64,000 nucleotides of DNA, taken from positions 2,837,001-2,901,000 of the forward strand of contig NZ_CP129970.2 of the NCBI RefSeq assembly GCF_030503895.2. The letters are read 5' to 3'. Shown in pieces: positions 23,107-31,440 of this stretch; position 1 is the first letter of the stretch; every line of letters begins with the position of its first letter. The translations under genes and the position numbers were made by a program. Below the pieces are notes generated by a model, which did no database searches, was not told where the DNA came from, and saw only the letters and a list, made by a program, of their open reading frames with translations. This stretch comes from Marivirga arenosa. Its GTDB lineage: Bacteria; Bacteroidota; Bacteroidia; Cytophagales; Cyclobacteriaceae.

Positions 23107-23139
23107 AAATGCCAAGCTTAAGCAAGCTTGGCATTTTTT
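23107..23139 (+). terminator. Terminator of the giant-protein operon
   Basis: AAATGCCAAGCTT (23107-23119) and AAGCTTGGCATTT (23124-23136) form a perfect 13-bp stem with a four-base loop and a T-run, 24 bases after the stop codon. Confidence 0.93.
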
Positions 23140-23197
23140 ATTTAAGCTCTTCTGCAGTTTTTAGATAATGTATTTTAAGTCTGATCGTTTGATGAGC

Positions 23198-23761
23198 ATG
23201 AAATTTTATCTAACTCTCATCTTACTTTTAATTAGCACGAACCTATTAGGACAGAAATATGGATCCGCTTTAGGGGGCAGAATAGGAGAGGGTCAATATG
23301 GAATAAGCTTAAAGCAGAAAGTCTACAATAAGATTAGTGCAGAGGCGATTACTGAGTTTAAAGCAAACTCTTACCAGTTCTCCATCTTACCAAAATACCA
23401 TATTCCAGTTTTGGGAAAAGGCCTTAATTTATTCATTGGATTAGGTATACATTATGGAAATGAAAAAGAATTGGGCCCCTACTATGGCTATGATTTAATA
23501 GGAGGATTGGAATTAAAATTACCTACACTACCTATTACAATTTCTACAGATGTAAAACCTTCTTATCATATTAACCATACAGACTGGTTTGATTTTTCAG
23601 CCGCAGTTTCAATCCATTATGTATTAAGTAAAGAAACAAAACAGAAAAGGCAGAAAGCTAGAAAAAAGAGAAATAGACGTAAGCTCAGACAAGAAAGGAG
23701 AGAGGAACGAAGAGAAAACAGAAATCAGTGGCTAAATGGTTTTTCTGATTCAAAAAATTGA
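23198..23761 (+). CDS. Small outer-membrane-barrel-like protein with basic tail
   Basis: Protein of 187 residues with a signal peptide (KFYLTLILLLISTNLLGQ), then about 120 residues of alternating strands rich in glycine and aromatic residues. These resemble a small outer-membrane beta-barrel (LNLFIGLGIHYGNEKELGPY is one strand pair). The last 35 residues are unusual, with a run of lysine and arginine (positions about 152-180, such as KARKKRNRRKLRQERREERR) that could bind anionic surface polymer or nucleic acid. The start at 23198 gives the best signal peptide; in-frame ATGs at 23168 and 23192 are alternatives. It is separated from the giant gene by a strong terminator, so it is probably its own unit. 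Function unknown. Confidence 0.65.
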   Translation: MKFYLTLILLLISTNLLGQKYGSALGGRIGEGQYGISLKQKVYNKISAEAITEFKANSYQFSILPKYHIPVLGKGLNLFIGLGIHYGNEKELGPYYGYDLIGGLELKLPTLPITISTDVKPSYHINHTDWFDFSAAVSIHYVLSKETKQKRQKARKKRNRRKLRQERREERRENRNQWLNGFSDSKN

Positions 23762-23805
23762 AAAATTAATTTAATATTTTCTTGTTATTATTAATTAATT
23801 CAATG

Positions 23806-23824
23806 TACTTTGAAATACAAAGTA
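23806..23824. promoter_or_regulatory. Perfect 19-bp palindrome, operator copy 1
   Basis: TACTTTGAAATACAAAGTA: TACTTTG and CAAAGTA arms around AAATA. It ends 5 bases before the ATG at 23830. The identical sequence occurs at 24751-24769 before creD. TACTTTG resembles a Bacteroidota -7 element, so a bound regulator would block the promoter. Confidence 0.75.
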
Positions 23825-23829
23825 AAATA

Positions 23830-24447
23830 ATGGATCAGGAAAAATATATTCAGGACATAAAAGAGATTAAAGAAATGATGGATCGATCTGGTCGATTTGT
23901 TTCTTTAAGTGGAATATCTGGTGTTGTCGCAGGTGTGATAGCTTTAATTTCTGCTTATATAGCTTATGAGCTAATATATGTAGAAAGCAGCTTTTATAGC
24001 TATAAAATGATCAGCTACTCAAATTATACAATTCAAAATATTTTAACTCTTGCCTTTATAACGATAGTATTAGCTGTCACTTCTGTTATATTTTTAACTC
24101 ATAAAACCAGTAAAAAGAAGAATCAGAAATTATGGAATAAACACTCTAAATTACTCTTAATTAATTTAGCTATTCCTTTATTTACTGGCGGCATTGTATG
24201 CATTATTTTAATGACAAATGGCTTCATAGGAATCATAGCGCCACTTACTTTGATCTTTTATGGATTAGCCTTAGTAAATGCGGGTAAATATACTTTAGAT
24301 GATATAAGAAGCTTAGGTATTGCTCAGATATTACTAGGCCTAATTGGTTTGTATTTTATAGGATATGGACTGCTTCTGTGGGCTCTTGGCTTTGGAGTTT
24401 TACATATTGTGTATGGAATTAGAATGCGCTTGAAGTACGGATCGTGA
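23830..24447 (+). CDS. Multi-spanning membrane protein of the wHTH-CreD group
   Basis: Protein of 205 residues with an N-terminal soluble stretch (MDQEKYIQDIKEIKEMMDR) and five or six hydrophobic segments spread over residues about 25-195. I know no function for it. In Bacteroidota, similar membrane proteins often precede a small winged-helix regulator and creD, as here. I place the start at 23830, directly after the palindrome; an in-frame ATG 48 bases upstream would begin before the operator and add residues unlike a membrane protein start. The stop overlaps the GTG start of the regulator by four bases (GTGA), so the two are translationally coupled. It may be the sensor or partner of the regulator, which is inference. 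Confidence 0.75.
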   Translation: MDQEKYIQDIKEIKEMMDRSGRFVSLSGISGVVAGVIALISAYIAYELIYVESSFYSYKMISYSNYTIQNILTLAFITIVLAVTSVIFLTHKTSKKKNQKLWNKHSKLLLINLAIPLFTGGIVCIILMTNGFIGIIAPLTLIFYGLALVNAGKYTLDDIRSLGIAQILLGLIGLYFIGYGLLLWALGFGVLHIVYGIRMRLKYGS

Positions 24448-24734
24448 AAAAGATATTAGATAAACTTGATAAAGCATTCGAAAATAAAGTGCGACTTGGT
24501 ATTATGTCGGCTTTAATGGTAAATGATAAAGTTGATTTTAACTCATTAAAGGAGTTGTTGGGGGTTACGGATGGGAACTTAGCGAGTCATTTGAAAAATT
24601 TAGAAAAGAAAAATTATATACTATATGAAAAGGAATTTATAGAAAGAAAGCCAAGTACAAGCTACAAAGCTACTGAACAAGGAAAAAGTGCTTTTAAGGC
24701 TCACATTAATGCAATTGAAAATTTACTAAAATAA
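24444..24734 (+). CDS. Small winged-helix transcriptional regulator
   Basis: A 96-residue DNA-binding protein consisting of little more than one winged helix-turn-helix: helices around residues 12-45, the recognition helix in DGNLASHLKNLEKKNYILY (about 46-64), and the wing at KPSTSYKATEQGKSAF. This is the compact MarR/ArsR-like family often annotated as winged-helix DNA-binding domain protein. It starts with GTG at 24444, overlapping the previous stop by four bases. Because the same perfect 19-bp palindrome precedes this two-gene unit and the following creD, it is the natural candidate for the palindrome-binding repressor and for autoregulation. No ligand pocket is present in so short a protein, so signalling may come through the membrane protein upstream. 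Confidence 0.85.
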   Translation: MKKILDKLDKAFENKVRLGIMSALMVNDKVDFNSLKELLGVTDGNLASHLKNLEKKNYILYEKEFIERKPSTSYKATEQGKSAFKAHINAIENLLK

Positions 24735-24750
24735 TATTTTTTTAACCTAT

Positions 24751-24769
24751 TACTTTGAAATACAAAGTA
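24751..24769. promoter_or_regulatory. Perfect 19-bp palindrome, operator copy 2
   Basis: TACTTTGAAATACAAAGTA, identical to 23806-23824, 19 bases before the creD ATG and 17 bases after the regulator stop codon. Two exact copies of a 19-mer within 1 kb, both just upstream of starts, are very unlikely by chance. Confidence 0.8.
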
Positions 24770-24787
24770 CTCTTAAAAATATAAACT

Positions 24788-26125
24788 ATGCAAAATGAAA
24801 ACACATTATTCGACAAAATGACAAACTGGTTGAAAAATTCAGTTATGTTAAAACTTCTAACGATTACAATTTTAATGTTGCTTTTATTAATTCCAACCGC
24901 AATGATTCAAGATGTAATTCGTGAAAGACAGGCTTTACAAACAGAAGCCATAAATGAAGTCAGTGCTAAATGGGCGAATAGTCAGCAGGTAAATGGTCCT
25001 GTATTGGTAATTCCACTTTTATATGAATTTAAGGAAGATGATAAATTAGTTGAAACTACAGTTTATCATTATGTTTTACCTAAAGATTTAAATATTAAAG
25101 GTGTTTTAAATCCTCAGAAGTTAAGACGTGGAATATATGAAGTAGTAGTTTATGATTCCAAAATTGATGTCAAGGGTTCTTTTGGCTTTGATTTAAATAT
25201 TGATGAAAATCATCTTAAAGAAATTCAATATAATAAAGCCTTTTTAACTATTGGGTTTTCTGATTTAAGGGGGATTGGAAATAACATTAAATTTAAATGG
25301 GGAGACAAAATTCTTAAAGTAGAATCTGGCAGTAAAATTCCTGAATTGATTAATTCTGGAATTACCATGTATCCTCAAAATCTAGATACATCTAATACCA
25401 TCAATTTTAATTTTTCCGTTGATTTGCAAGGAAGTCAAGATTTAACCTTTATTCCATTAGGTTCAACTACTGAAGTATCTTTAAAATCAGAATGGAGTTC
25501 CCCAAGCTTTACGGGTAATTTCTTACCAAAAGAAAGAGAGCTGAATGAAAATGGCTTTAATGCAAAATGGAATGTATTAGAGTTAAATAGAAATTATCCT
25601 CAAAGTTGGTCCAACAGAAATATGTTGAGCAAAATGGAAGCCTCTTCATTTGGTGTTAACCTTTTAAATGAAGTGGATGATTATAAGAAATCAGAACGTT
25701 CTGCCAAATATGCGGTAATGACGATTGCATTAACTTTTCTAGTTTTCTTTTTAGTAGAGGTTATTAATAAGAAAAAGATTCACCCATTTCAATATATTTT
25801 GGTAGGCCTTGCACTTAGTTTGTTTTACATTCTTCTCGTATCCATTTCAGAACATTCAAATTTCGATTTAGCATATATTATATCTACATTCAGTATAGTC
25901 GGAATGATCTCTTTTTATGCACTTTATATCATCAAAGCTCCTAAAATGGTTACTATTTTGGTAATAACGCTAATTGCTATCTACGGATTTGTATATGTTA
26001 CTTTACAACTTGCGGATTATTCTTTATTAATTGGAAGTATAGGATTGGCTTTAATTTTAGCTTTAACTATGTATTTTACAAGAAAAATTGACTGGTATAA
26101 TATTCAGTCTTCAAAAGAAGAATAG
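24788..26125 (+). CDS. creD: Cell envelope integrity protein CreD
   Basis: Inner-membrane protein of 445 residues (E. coli CreD has 450). A hydrophobic segment at about residues 18-38 is followed by the family block ERQALQTEAINEVSAKWANSQ and VNGPVLVIPL. Next comes a large periplasmic domain to about residue 300, with DLRGIGNN and PSFTGNFLPKERE, and then five or six membrane segments ending at about 430. CreD is linked to envelope stress and beta-lactam or colicin tolerance in Proteobacteria, but its biochemical activity is unknown. Here it is controlled by a local winged-helix regulator rather than CreBC, judging from the shared palindrome. The next gene follows after 11 bases. Confidence 0.92.
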   Translation: MQNENTLFDKMTNWLKNSVMLKLLTITILMLLLLIPTAMIQDVIRERQALQTEAINEVSAKWANSQQVNGPVLVIPLLYEFKEDDKLVETTVYHYVLPKDLNIKGVLNPQKLRRGIYEVVVYDSKIDVKGSFGFDLNIDENHLKEIQYNKAFLTIGFSDLRGIGNNIKFKWGDKILKVESGSKIPELINSGITMYPQNLDTSNTINFNFSVDLQGSQDLTFIPLGSTTEVSLKSEWSSPSFTGNFLPKERELNENGFNAKWNVLELNRNYPQSWSNRNMLSKMEASSFGVNLLNEVDDYKKSERSAKYAVMTIALTFLVFFLVEVINKKKIHPFQYILVGLALSLFYILLVSISEHSNFDLAYIISTFSIVGMISFYALYIIKAPKMVTILVITLIAIYGFVYVTLQLADYSLLIGSIGLALILALTMYFTRKIDWYNIQSSKEE

Positions 26126-26136
26126 ATAATGATATT

Positions 26137-26856
26137 ATGAATAATTTATCAAAAATAGACCAATTCTACTTAGAAGTGAAAAGCAATAGGTGGTATTGGT
26201 TATTTTCAATATTCTGTAGACTGGCTCTATCATATGCCTTTATAGTAGCAGGTATTGTAAAAATAGTAGGAGAGAGGTTTGCAAGCGGTCTTTCCGTAAT
26301 TCATCCCATGGGAGCCTATTTGGAGGCTTTACATCAGACCGGGTTTTATTACACTTTCATTGGCTATGCTCAAGTTATTGCAGCTATTTTACTTCTAATA
26401 CCAAGAACTGTTTTATTAGGAGCACTCATTTATCTTCCTATTATTTTAAATATTATGGTTTTAAGTATTGCTGTTAGATTTGAAGGCTCTTTTATTACTT
26501 CACCACTTATGGTTTTAGCTAACTTATACATTTTAGCATGGCATTATGATAAATTAAGATTCATTTTACCTTTTAAAAACTTTGTAAAATATCCTGAGAA
26601 ATTAAAACCGCTAAAATATAATAACAGCTTTCCCTATATATTTTTTTCAATCGTATTTCTTTCTGTAGCAATTACTATTATTGTTTTCTTGAAAGGCTTT
26701 GAATTAATGCCAAGAAATTCCCTAAAGGATTGTAAAAAACAGTTCGAGAATACTGATAATGAGAAGAAAGGATTTGAATTTTGTGAGTGTATCCATGTTA
26801 AAGGCAACTCATTAAATGAATGCATAGATAATTATGAAACTTTAAATACTTATTGA
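26137..26856 (+). CDS. DoxX-like membrane protein with cysteine-containing tail
   Basis: Protein of 239 residues with at least four membrane segments (about 25-45, 75-95, 97-115, 120-140) in the DoxX-like arrangement (RLALSYAFIVAGIVKIVG, then YAQVIAAILLLIPRTVLLGA), and a further hydrophobic segment at about 168-188. The last 45 residues are outside this fold and carry three cysteines (DCKKQF and FEFCECIHV) plus one more in NECIDNY, a possible metal or disulphide site. It follows creD by 11 bases and is probably the last gene of that unit. Its end overlaps the convergent NOS gene by 15 bases. The function of DoxX-like proteins is poorly defined; no substrate is claimed. Confidence 0.7.
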   Translation: MNNLSKIDQFYLEVKSNRWYWLFSIFCRLALSYAFIVAGIVKIVGERFASGLSVIHPMGAYLEALHQTGFYYTFIGYAQVIAAILLLIPRTVLLGALIYLPIILNIMVLSIAVRFEGSFITSPLMVLANLYILAWHYDKLRFILPFKNFVKYPEKLKPLKYNNSFPYIFFSIVFLSVAITIIVFLKGFELMPRNSLKDCKKQFENTDNEKKGFEFCECIHVKGNSLNECIDNYETLNTY

Positions 26857-27969
26857 ATCAATATGAAAAGGACATTTCACAGTAGAGATGTCCTTTTTAT
26901 TTTCCTCTTTCCAGTAGGGTGAACAATAATAAAAATTAGGACTTGTAACTTTATTACTCCATTCGTTATGAAAAACATCCAATGCAGCTCCTGACATCGG
27001 AGGAACTAGCCAACTCCAATCTGCAGTAACTTCTCTTCCATTTTTATTTTCCAGACTGACAAACTGCATAAATTGCTCTGATGCAGAATGATGGTCAACA
27101 ATTTGAACACCAGCTTTTTCAAATGAATAAAGTACTGCTTCATTTAAAACTAATAAAGCATGATCTTTCCATAAACTTTTATTTTTAGAAATGTCTAAAT
27201 TTAAAAATTTGGCTATTAAAGGTAGTTTATTATACCTAAAACTATCAGCTAAGTTTCTTGATGCAATTTCTGTTGACATATACCACCCACTAAATGGTGC
27301 AGCTTGATATTGAATACCTCCAATTTCTAGAACCATATTGGAGATAATGGGAACAGCATACCATTTCAAATTTAAATCTTTAAACCAGGAGTGAGTTGGG
27401 TGTTCCAATTTCACTTCAGGTATTAAGTCATCAGGTAACTGAAATAGTTGAGGCTTTTCATTTCGTATTTGAATCACGATCGGTAATACATCAAAATCTC
27501 CAAATAAAGGTTTCCATCCTAATTCAACACAGTATTCAGTAAATTCGAGCATATCAGGATCTCCCTTTATGCTTTCATTCTCCAGTTTATAACCCGCATA
27601 TCTTATCAGTTGCTGATTGTAAATCTTGACATTCTCAGGATTAAATACAGAAATTACGGATTTTATTTTGCCTTTATTAAAAGCAAATTTTATATGTTCT
27701 TTTAAGGATTGGAAAACTTCTTCAGCAGTATTGATTTTCCTTTTATCCTTCACCTTCAAGCTATTCCAAAAAAGCCTTCCAATGCATCTATTACTATTTC
27801 GCCAGGCTAGCTTACAGCCGTATTCTAATTCTGATTTGGTTAAAGTGTAAGATGACTTTAAAGATAGTTCATTTTGAATTTCTTGAAGTCTTTTATCAAC
27901 ACCTTCAAGCTTATTTTCTTCATAATATTGATGGATATACTGAGATGCTTTATTGTAATCTGTCTCCAT
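26842..27969 (-). CDS. nos: Nitric oxide synthase oxygenase
   Basis: Haem-thiolate enzyme that oxidises L-arginine to citrulline and NO. The 375-residue protein is the oxygenase domain alone, as in other bacterial NOS, and needs an unlinked reductase. Cys62 in AWRNSNRCIGRLFW is the haem ligand by homology. GWYMSTEIASRNLAD carries the Glu that binds the arginine guanidinium. The C-terminal DWSWLVPPMSGAALDVFHNEW contains the conserved pterin/dimer-side region. By family knowledge it uses tetrahydrobiopterin or tetrahydrofolate. No reductase or pterin gene is adjacent. It overlaps the DoxX-like gene tail to tail by 15 bases. Bacterial NOS is patchily distributed, so horizontal acquisition is possible, but codon use here looks like the local background. 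Confidence 0.95.
   Translation of the reverse strand: METDYNKASQYIHQYYEENKLEGVDKRLQEIQNELSLKSSYTLTKSELEYGCKLAWRNSNRCIGRLFWNSLKVKDKRKINTAEEVFQSLKEHIKFAFNKGKIKSVISVFNPENVKIYNQQLIRYAGYKLENESIKGDPDMLEFTEYCVELGWKPLFGDFDVLPIVIQIRNEKPQLFQLPDDLIPEVKLEHPTHSWFKDLNLKWYAVPIISNMVLEIGGIQYQAAPFSGWYMSTEIASRNLADSFRYNKLPLIAKFLNLDISKNKSLWKDHALLVLNEAVLYSFEKAGVQIVDHHSASEQFMQFVSLENKNGREVTADWSWLVPPMSGAALDVFHNEWSNKVTSPNFYYCSPYWKEENKKDISTVKCPFHIDSISI
26866..26897 (+). terminator. Terminator of the creD unit, inside the NOS coding end
   Basis: AAAAGGACAT (26866-26875) and ATGTCCTTTT (26888-26897) form a perfect 10-bp stem with a 12-base loop and T-rich tail. It lies within the 3' coding region of the oppositely oriented NOS gene. 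Confidence 0.75.
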
Positions 27970-28026
27970 TAGAATTGTTCTGACTAATAATTATTACGAA
28001 TAAATAATTGAAGCGGATTTTGTTTA

Positions 28027-28062
28027 TAAAAAAAGCTTTCCTGTGCTTAATACAAGAAAGCT
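28027..28062 (-). terminator. Terminator of the men operon
   Basis: On the reverse strand, AGCTTTCTTGT pairs with ACAGGAAAGCT (one G-U pair) and is followed by a run of seven or more Ts, just past the menB stop at 28086. Confidence 0.85.
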
Positions 28063-28085
28063 CTTCAGGAAAATATGAGTTAGTA

Positions 28086-28931
28086 TTAGTTACTTACTCT
28101 TTTAAATTTTTCAAAATTAGGTTTTCTCTTTTCTAAAAATGCATTTCTACCTTCTTTAGCTTCTTCAGTCATATAAGCTAAGCGAGTTGCTTCGCCAGCA
28201 AAAACTTGTTGCCCCACCATACCGTCATCGGTAGCATTAAAGGCAAATTTCAGCATTCGGATTGAAAGTGGTGATTTTCCTAATACTTCTTGAGCCCATT
28301 CATAAGCAGTATCTTCTAATTCATCATGAGGTATAACAGCATTTACCATACCCATTTCATAGGCTTCTTGTGCAGAATAATTTCTTCCTAGAAAAAAGAT
28401 TTCTCTTGCTCTTTTTTGACCTACCATTTTAGCCAAATAAGCAGAGCCATAACCACCATCAAAACTGGTTACATCAGCATCTGTTTGCTTAAAGATAGCA
28501 TGCTCTTTACTGGCTAAAGTCATATCACATACTACATGTAAACTATGACCACCGCCAACTGCCCAACCGGGTACTACTGCAATTACAACTTTAGGCATGA
28601 AGCGTATTAAGCGCTGCACTTCTAATATGTTTAAGCGCGCTACTCCATCATCACCCACATAGCCTTGCTCTCCTCTGGCTTTTTGGTCACCACCACTGCA
28701 AAAGGCATATTTTCCATCTTTAGGAGATGGTCCTTCAGCAGAAAGCAGTACTACACCTATGTCATCATCTTCTCTTGCATGCAATAAGGCGTCAAAAAGC
28801 TCCGCAGTAGTTTTAGGGCGGAAAGCGTTTCTTACTTCAGGTCTATTAAAAGCAATTCTTGCCACATGATTTGCCTTTTTATAGGTGATGTCATTGTATT
28901 CTTTTACAGTCGTCCAGTTTATTTTACTCAT
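28086..28931 (-). CDS. menB: 1,4-dihydroxy-2-naphthoyl-CoA synthase
   Basis: Crotonase-fold enzyme of menaquinone biosynthesis that closes the naphthoate ring of O-succinylbenzoyl-CoA. The 281-residue chain fits the MenB family. Near the N-terminus are IAFNRPEVRNAFRPKT and the oxyanion block AFCSGGDQKARGEQGY. VPGWAVGGGHSLHVVCDMTLAS and TDADVTSFDGGYGSAYLA are the MenB-specific active-site segments. The C-terminal YMTEEAKEGRNAFLEKRKPNF tail is also typical. Its ATG overlaps the menD stop by four bases (ATGA), so the two are coupled. The product feeds the quinone pool that GlpD and the respiratory chain use. Confidence 0.96.
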   Translation of the reverse strand: MSKINWTTVKEYNDITYKKANHVARIAFNRPEVRNAFRPKTTAELFDALLHAREDDDIGVVLLSAEGPSPKDGKYAFCSGGDQKARGEQGYVGDDGVARLNILEVQRLIRFMPKVVIAVVPGWAVGGGHSLHVVCDMTLASKEHAIFKQTDADVTSFDGGYGSAYLAKMVGQKRAREIFFLGRNYSAQEAYEMGMVNAVIPHDELEDTAYEWAQEVLGKSPLSIRMLKFAFNATDDGMVGQQVFAGEATRLAYMTEEAKEGRNAFLEKRKPNFEKFKRVSN

Positions 28932-30613
28932 GATTTAAATTGATTTTTAAAGTCTTCAAATATTTTTTGGTTGATTTTGCTGTCGGATTTAATTTCCAAT
29001 AAAGCAGACTGAGGATAGCTTATAAATCTATCTTTAATAGTATTAAAACTTTCTTCATCTTCAGCTGTAAAATGTGCAATACCAAATTCATTGCATAGAT
29101 TTTTGGCTTCTAGCCTTTGTTCTGTCTCAAAGAATTCTTCCAATTCTTGCTGTTCTTTAGGCCCTTTAATCATTCTGAAAATTGAACCCCCATGATTGTT
29201 TAACAGAATGATTTTAAGATTTGGATAAGGGTATTTGTGCCAAAATGCATTTCTATCATAAAAGAAAGCCACATCTCCTGTGATTAAATAATGAGCTTCT
29301 TTTTCTTTTGAAATAGCATGTCCTACAGCACTGCTTGTAGAACCATCTATACCACTTGTTCCACGATTTGCCCAAACTTTAATTGCAGTTCTGTTTTTAA
29401 GGCCAATAAAATTGGCATAACGTACGCTTAAACTATTGGCTAAGTGCAAATTACTTTTATCAGGGATTTTATCTATTAAATCTGCTAGAATGGAAAATTC
29501 ATTGAATTTTTGAGTTGCTAAAAATTTATTAGTTATAGTCGATACCTGATCATTTTGATCTTTCCAATCTTTTAAAAACTGCTGAGAAGATTCTTTATTC
29601 AATACAGCTAAAAAATATTGTGGATTGATTTCAATTTGTTTTGTTATGGCTTGAAAAGGATCAGCTATGAAAGCATTATGTTCTTTTATATGCCATTGCG
29701 TGTTGACATTCTTTCTTAGAAATAACTTTAGGTTTTTGGATATTATACTTTTTCCAAAACTAATCACTAATTCTGGAATTAAATCATGATTTCCTTCTTT
29801 AAGGATTCTCAAGCCGATGGTATCAGTAAAATGAATAGCATTTTTTAAGCGGTGTCCATTGGAGATGATATCTGCATAGATGGGTATATTGAGCTTTTGG
29901 GTAATATGATCTAATTCAATTAAAAATTCGTTTTCATATTGCTCCTGACCTAAAACAATGGCTATTTTTGAATATTGCTTTAACTCATCTTGAATGGATT
30001 TAATCTCTGAAGTTAATAATGATTTTGTACCGCTAAACTTTTTAATCAGAGGTACTTCATTATCATATTTCCATGGCGCATCCTTTTCAGGATAAAAGGG
30101 CTCACGAAATGGAATATTGATATGAACAGGCCCATGCACATTTGAACTGCTTTCTATAATAGCTTCATTTACAAATCTGTAAGTTTGATGCTGTGCATCT
30201 TTGTGGGTTAAATCGACTGGAAGATTAAAGCTTTTTTTTACATGTTTACCATAAATGTTTTCTTGTCGAATAGTTTGTCCATCCCATTGATCAATCCATT
30301 CAGGTGGTCGGTCTGCTGTAATAATTAAAAGTGGTATTTCTTGAAAATAGGCTTCAGCTATAGCTGGAGCATAATTTAGAGCAGCTGATCCAGAAGTGCA
30401 AATCAGAGCTACAGTTTTACGATCTGCTTGAGCCATACCCATTCCAATAAAGGCGGCTGATCTTTCATCACTTATGGAATAACATTGAATTTTAGGGTGA
30501 CGTGCAAAAGCCAAGGTAAGTGGAGCGTTTCGACTACCAGGGGATATAATGGCTTTTTCTATACCATGTTGATGACAAATTTCTGCTATATTATTAATAA
30601 TTTGCTGTTCCAT
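28928..30613 (-). CDS. menD: SEPHCHC synthase
   Basis: Thiamine-diphosphate enzyme that condenses isochorismate with 2-oxoglutarate in menaquinone synthesis. The 561-residue protein has the three-domain TPP layout. The PYR-domain block is PGSRNAPLTLAFARH with DERSAAFIGMGMAQ; the MenD-specific LICTSGSAALNYAPAIAEAY and ITADRPPEWIDQWDGQTIRQ follow. The TPP-binding motif GDVAFFYDRNAFW lies near residue 440, with NNHGGSIFRMI after it. Upstream by 14 bases is the DUF3108 gene; downstream menB overlaps by four bases. No menF, menC or menE is visible in the window, so the pathway is split over other loci. Confidence 0.95.
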   Translation of the reverse strand: MEQQIINNIAEICHQHGIEKAIISPGSRNAPLTLAFARHPKIQCYSISDERSAAFIGMGMAQADRKTVALICTSGSAALNYAPAIAEAYFQEIPLLIITADRPPEWIDQWDGQTIRQENIYGKHVKKSFNLPVDLTHKDAQHQTYRFVNEAIIESSSNVHGPVHINIPFREPFYPEKDAPWKYDNEVPLIKKFSGTKSLLTSEIKSIQDELKQYSKIAIVLGQEQYENEFLIELDHITQKLNIPIYADIISNGHRLKNAIHFTDTIGLRILKEGNHDLIPELVISFGKSIISKNLKLFLRKNVNTQWHIKEHNAFIADPFQAITKQIEINPQYFLAVLNKESSQQFLKDWKDQNDQVSTITNKFLATQKFNEFSILADLIDKIPDKSNLHLANSLSVRYANFIGLKNRTAIKVWANRGTSGIDGSTSSAVGHAISKEKEAHYLITGDVAFFYDRNAFWHKYPYPNLKIILLNNHGGSIFRMIKGPKEQQELEEFFETEQRLEAKNLCNEFGIAHFTAEDEESFNTIKDRFISYPQSALLEIKSDSKINQKIFEDFKNQFKS

Positions 30614-30627
30614 AATCAGACTGCAAT

Positions 30628-31440
30628 TTAGGGATTGAGAGGAGTAATATCACCATATTTCAACCCTTTTGTCTTTTTAAGAAAGGCTTTTACCCAACCT
30701 ACCTGAATTTTTGCTTGAACTTTAAGTGGTATTTTGTTTTGGTCATCAGTCACCCATACTGTCATGTCTTCTCCTCCATCAAAAATAGTCCCATCAACCA
30801 AAAGAGCGCTAAACTTTATAGTATTATAGACTTTTTCATCTGGCATTTCCAATTGCTCTTTTCCTAGATATCGAACAAACAGGTTATGAACTTTTCCATC
30901 TACTATGAGATTGAAGGGTATTTTTTGATCGGTATTATAGTTTGTAAAGTCTAAATTTCTTGCATAATAGATTGCTGAAAGTACGTCCCAAATACAGTCA
31001 TCATAGCTGACCGTTTTTGTTGTGGTTTCTTCCGCATCAGAATTGTAAACTTCTGTCTTAATGACGTTTTTTTCTTTTTCGAACCAATATTTATTATTGA
31101 CTTTATAGCTCCCTTCACTAGTGTTTCTATGAAAATAAAGAGGTTTTAATTGTTCAAGGGTACCAATAGCATCAAAGGTATCCCTTACCTTATATACCCA
31201 ATCCCATTTTGGCATGCTTCTACCATAGCCTTTAAACCAATGAGCATCATAACCTTCCCACTTTGCGTCTTCTACTGCAAACATCACCTCACCTGCATCT
31301 ACCCAAATAATTCCCCAATTATATTTTACATCATACCAGATTTCTTCGCCTGCTTTATAGGCTTGATTTTGCTCCAAGCACTGTGCTTGAATAAGATTTG
31401 GTACTAAAAAGACTGTGAGGACAAGTAGATACTTCTTCAT
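30628..31440 (-). CDS. DUF3108-family secreted protein
   Basis: Protein of 270 residues with a signal peptide (KKYLLVLTVFLVPNLIQAQC) and the DUF3108 pattern. It has an early AGEEIWYDVKYNWGIIWVDAGE strand pair (about residues 30-51), DAHWFKGYGRSMPKWDWVYKVRDTFD, a central YNSDAEETTTKTVSYDD region, and DMTVWVTDDQNKIPLKVQAKI near the end. Members are periplasmic or outer-membrane-associated beta-rich proteins of unknown role. It is the first gene of the unit containing menD and menB (14-base gap), though nothing connects it functionally to menaquinone. The cysteine directly after the AQ site could be a lipidation residue, but the lipobox is poor. Confidence 0.85.
   Translation of the reverse strand: MKKYLLVLTVFLVPNLIQAQCLEQNQAYKAGEEIWYDVKYNWGIIWVDAGEVMFAVEDAKWEGYDAHWFKGYGRSMPKWDWVYKVRDTFDAIGTLEQLKPLYFHRNTSEGSYKVNNKYWFEKEKNVIKTEVYNSDAEETTTKTVSYDDCIWDVLSAIYYARNLDFTNYNTDQKIPFNLIVDGKVHNLFVRYLGKEQLEMPDEKVYNTIKFSALLVDGTIFDGGEDMTVWVTDDQNKIPLKVQAKIQVGWVKAFLKKTKGLKYGDITPLNP

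Noticed and set aside
23198-23761. SprF/PorP-type secretion partner for the giant protein
   Set aside because: The protein is too short, has a basic tail and lacks the family's N-terminal pattern; a terminator separates the genes.
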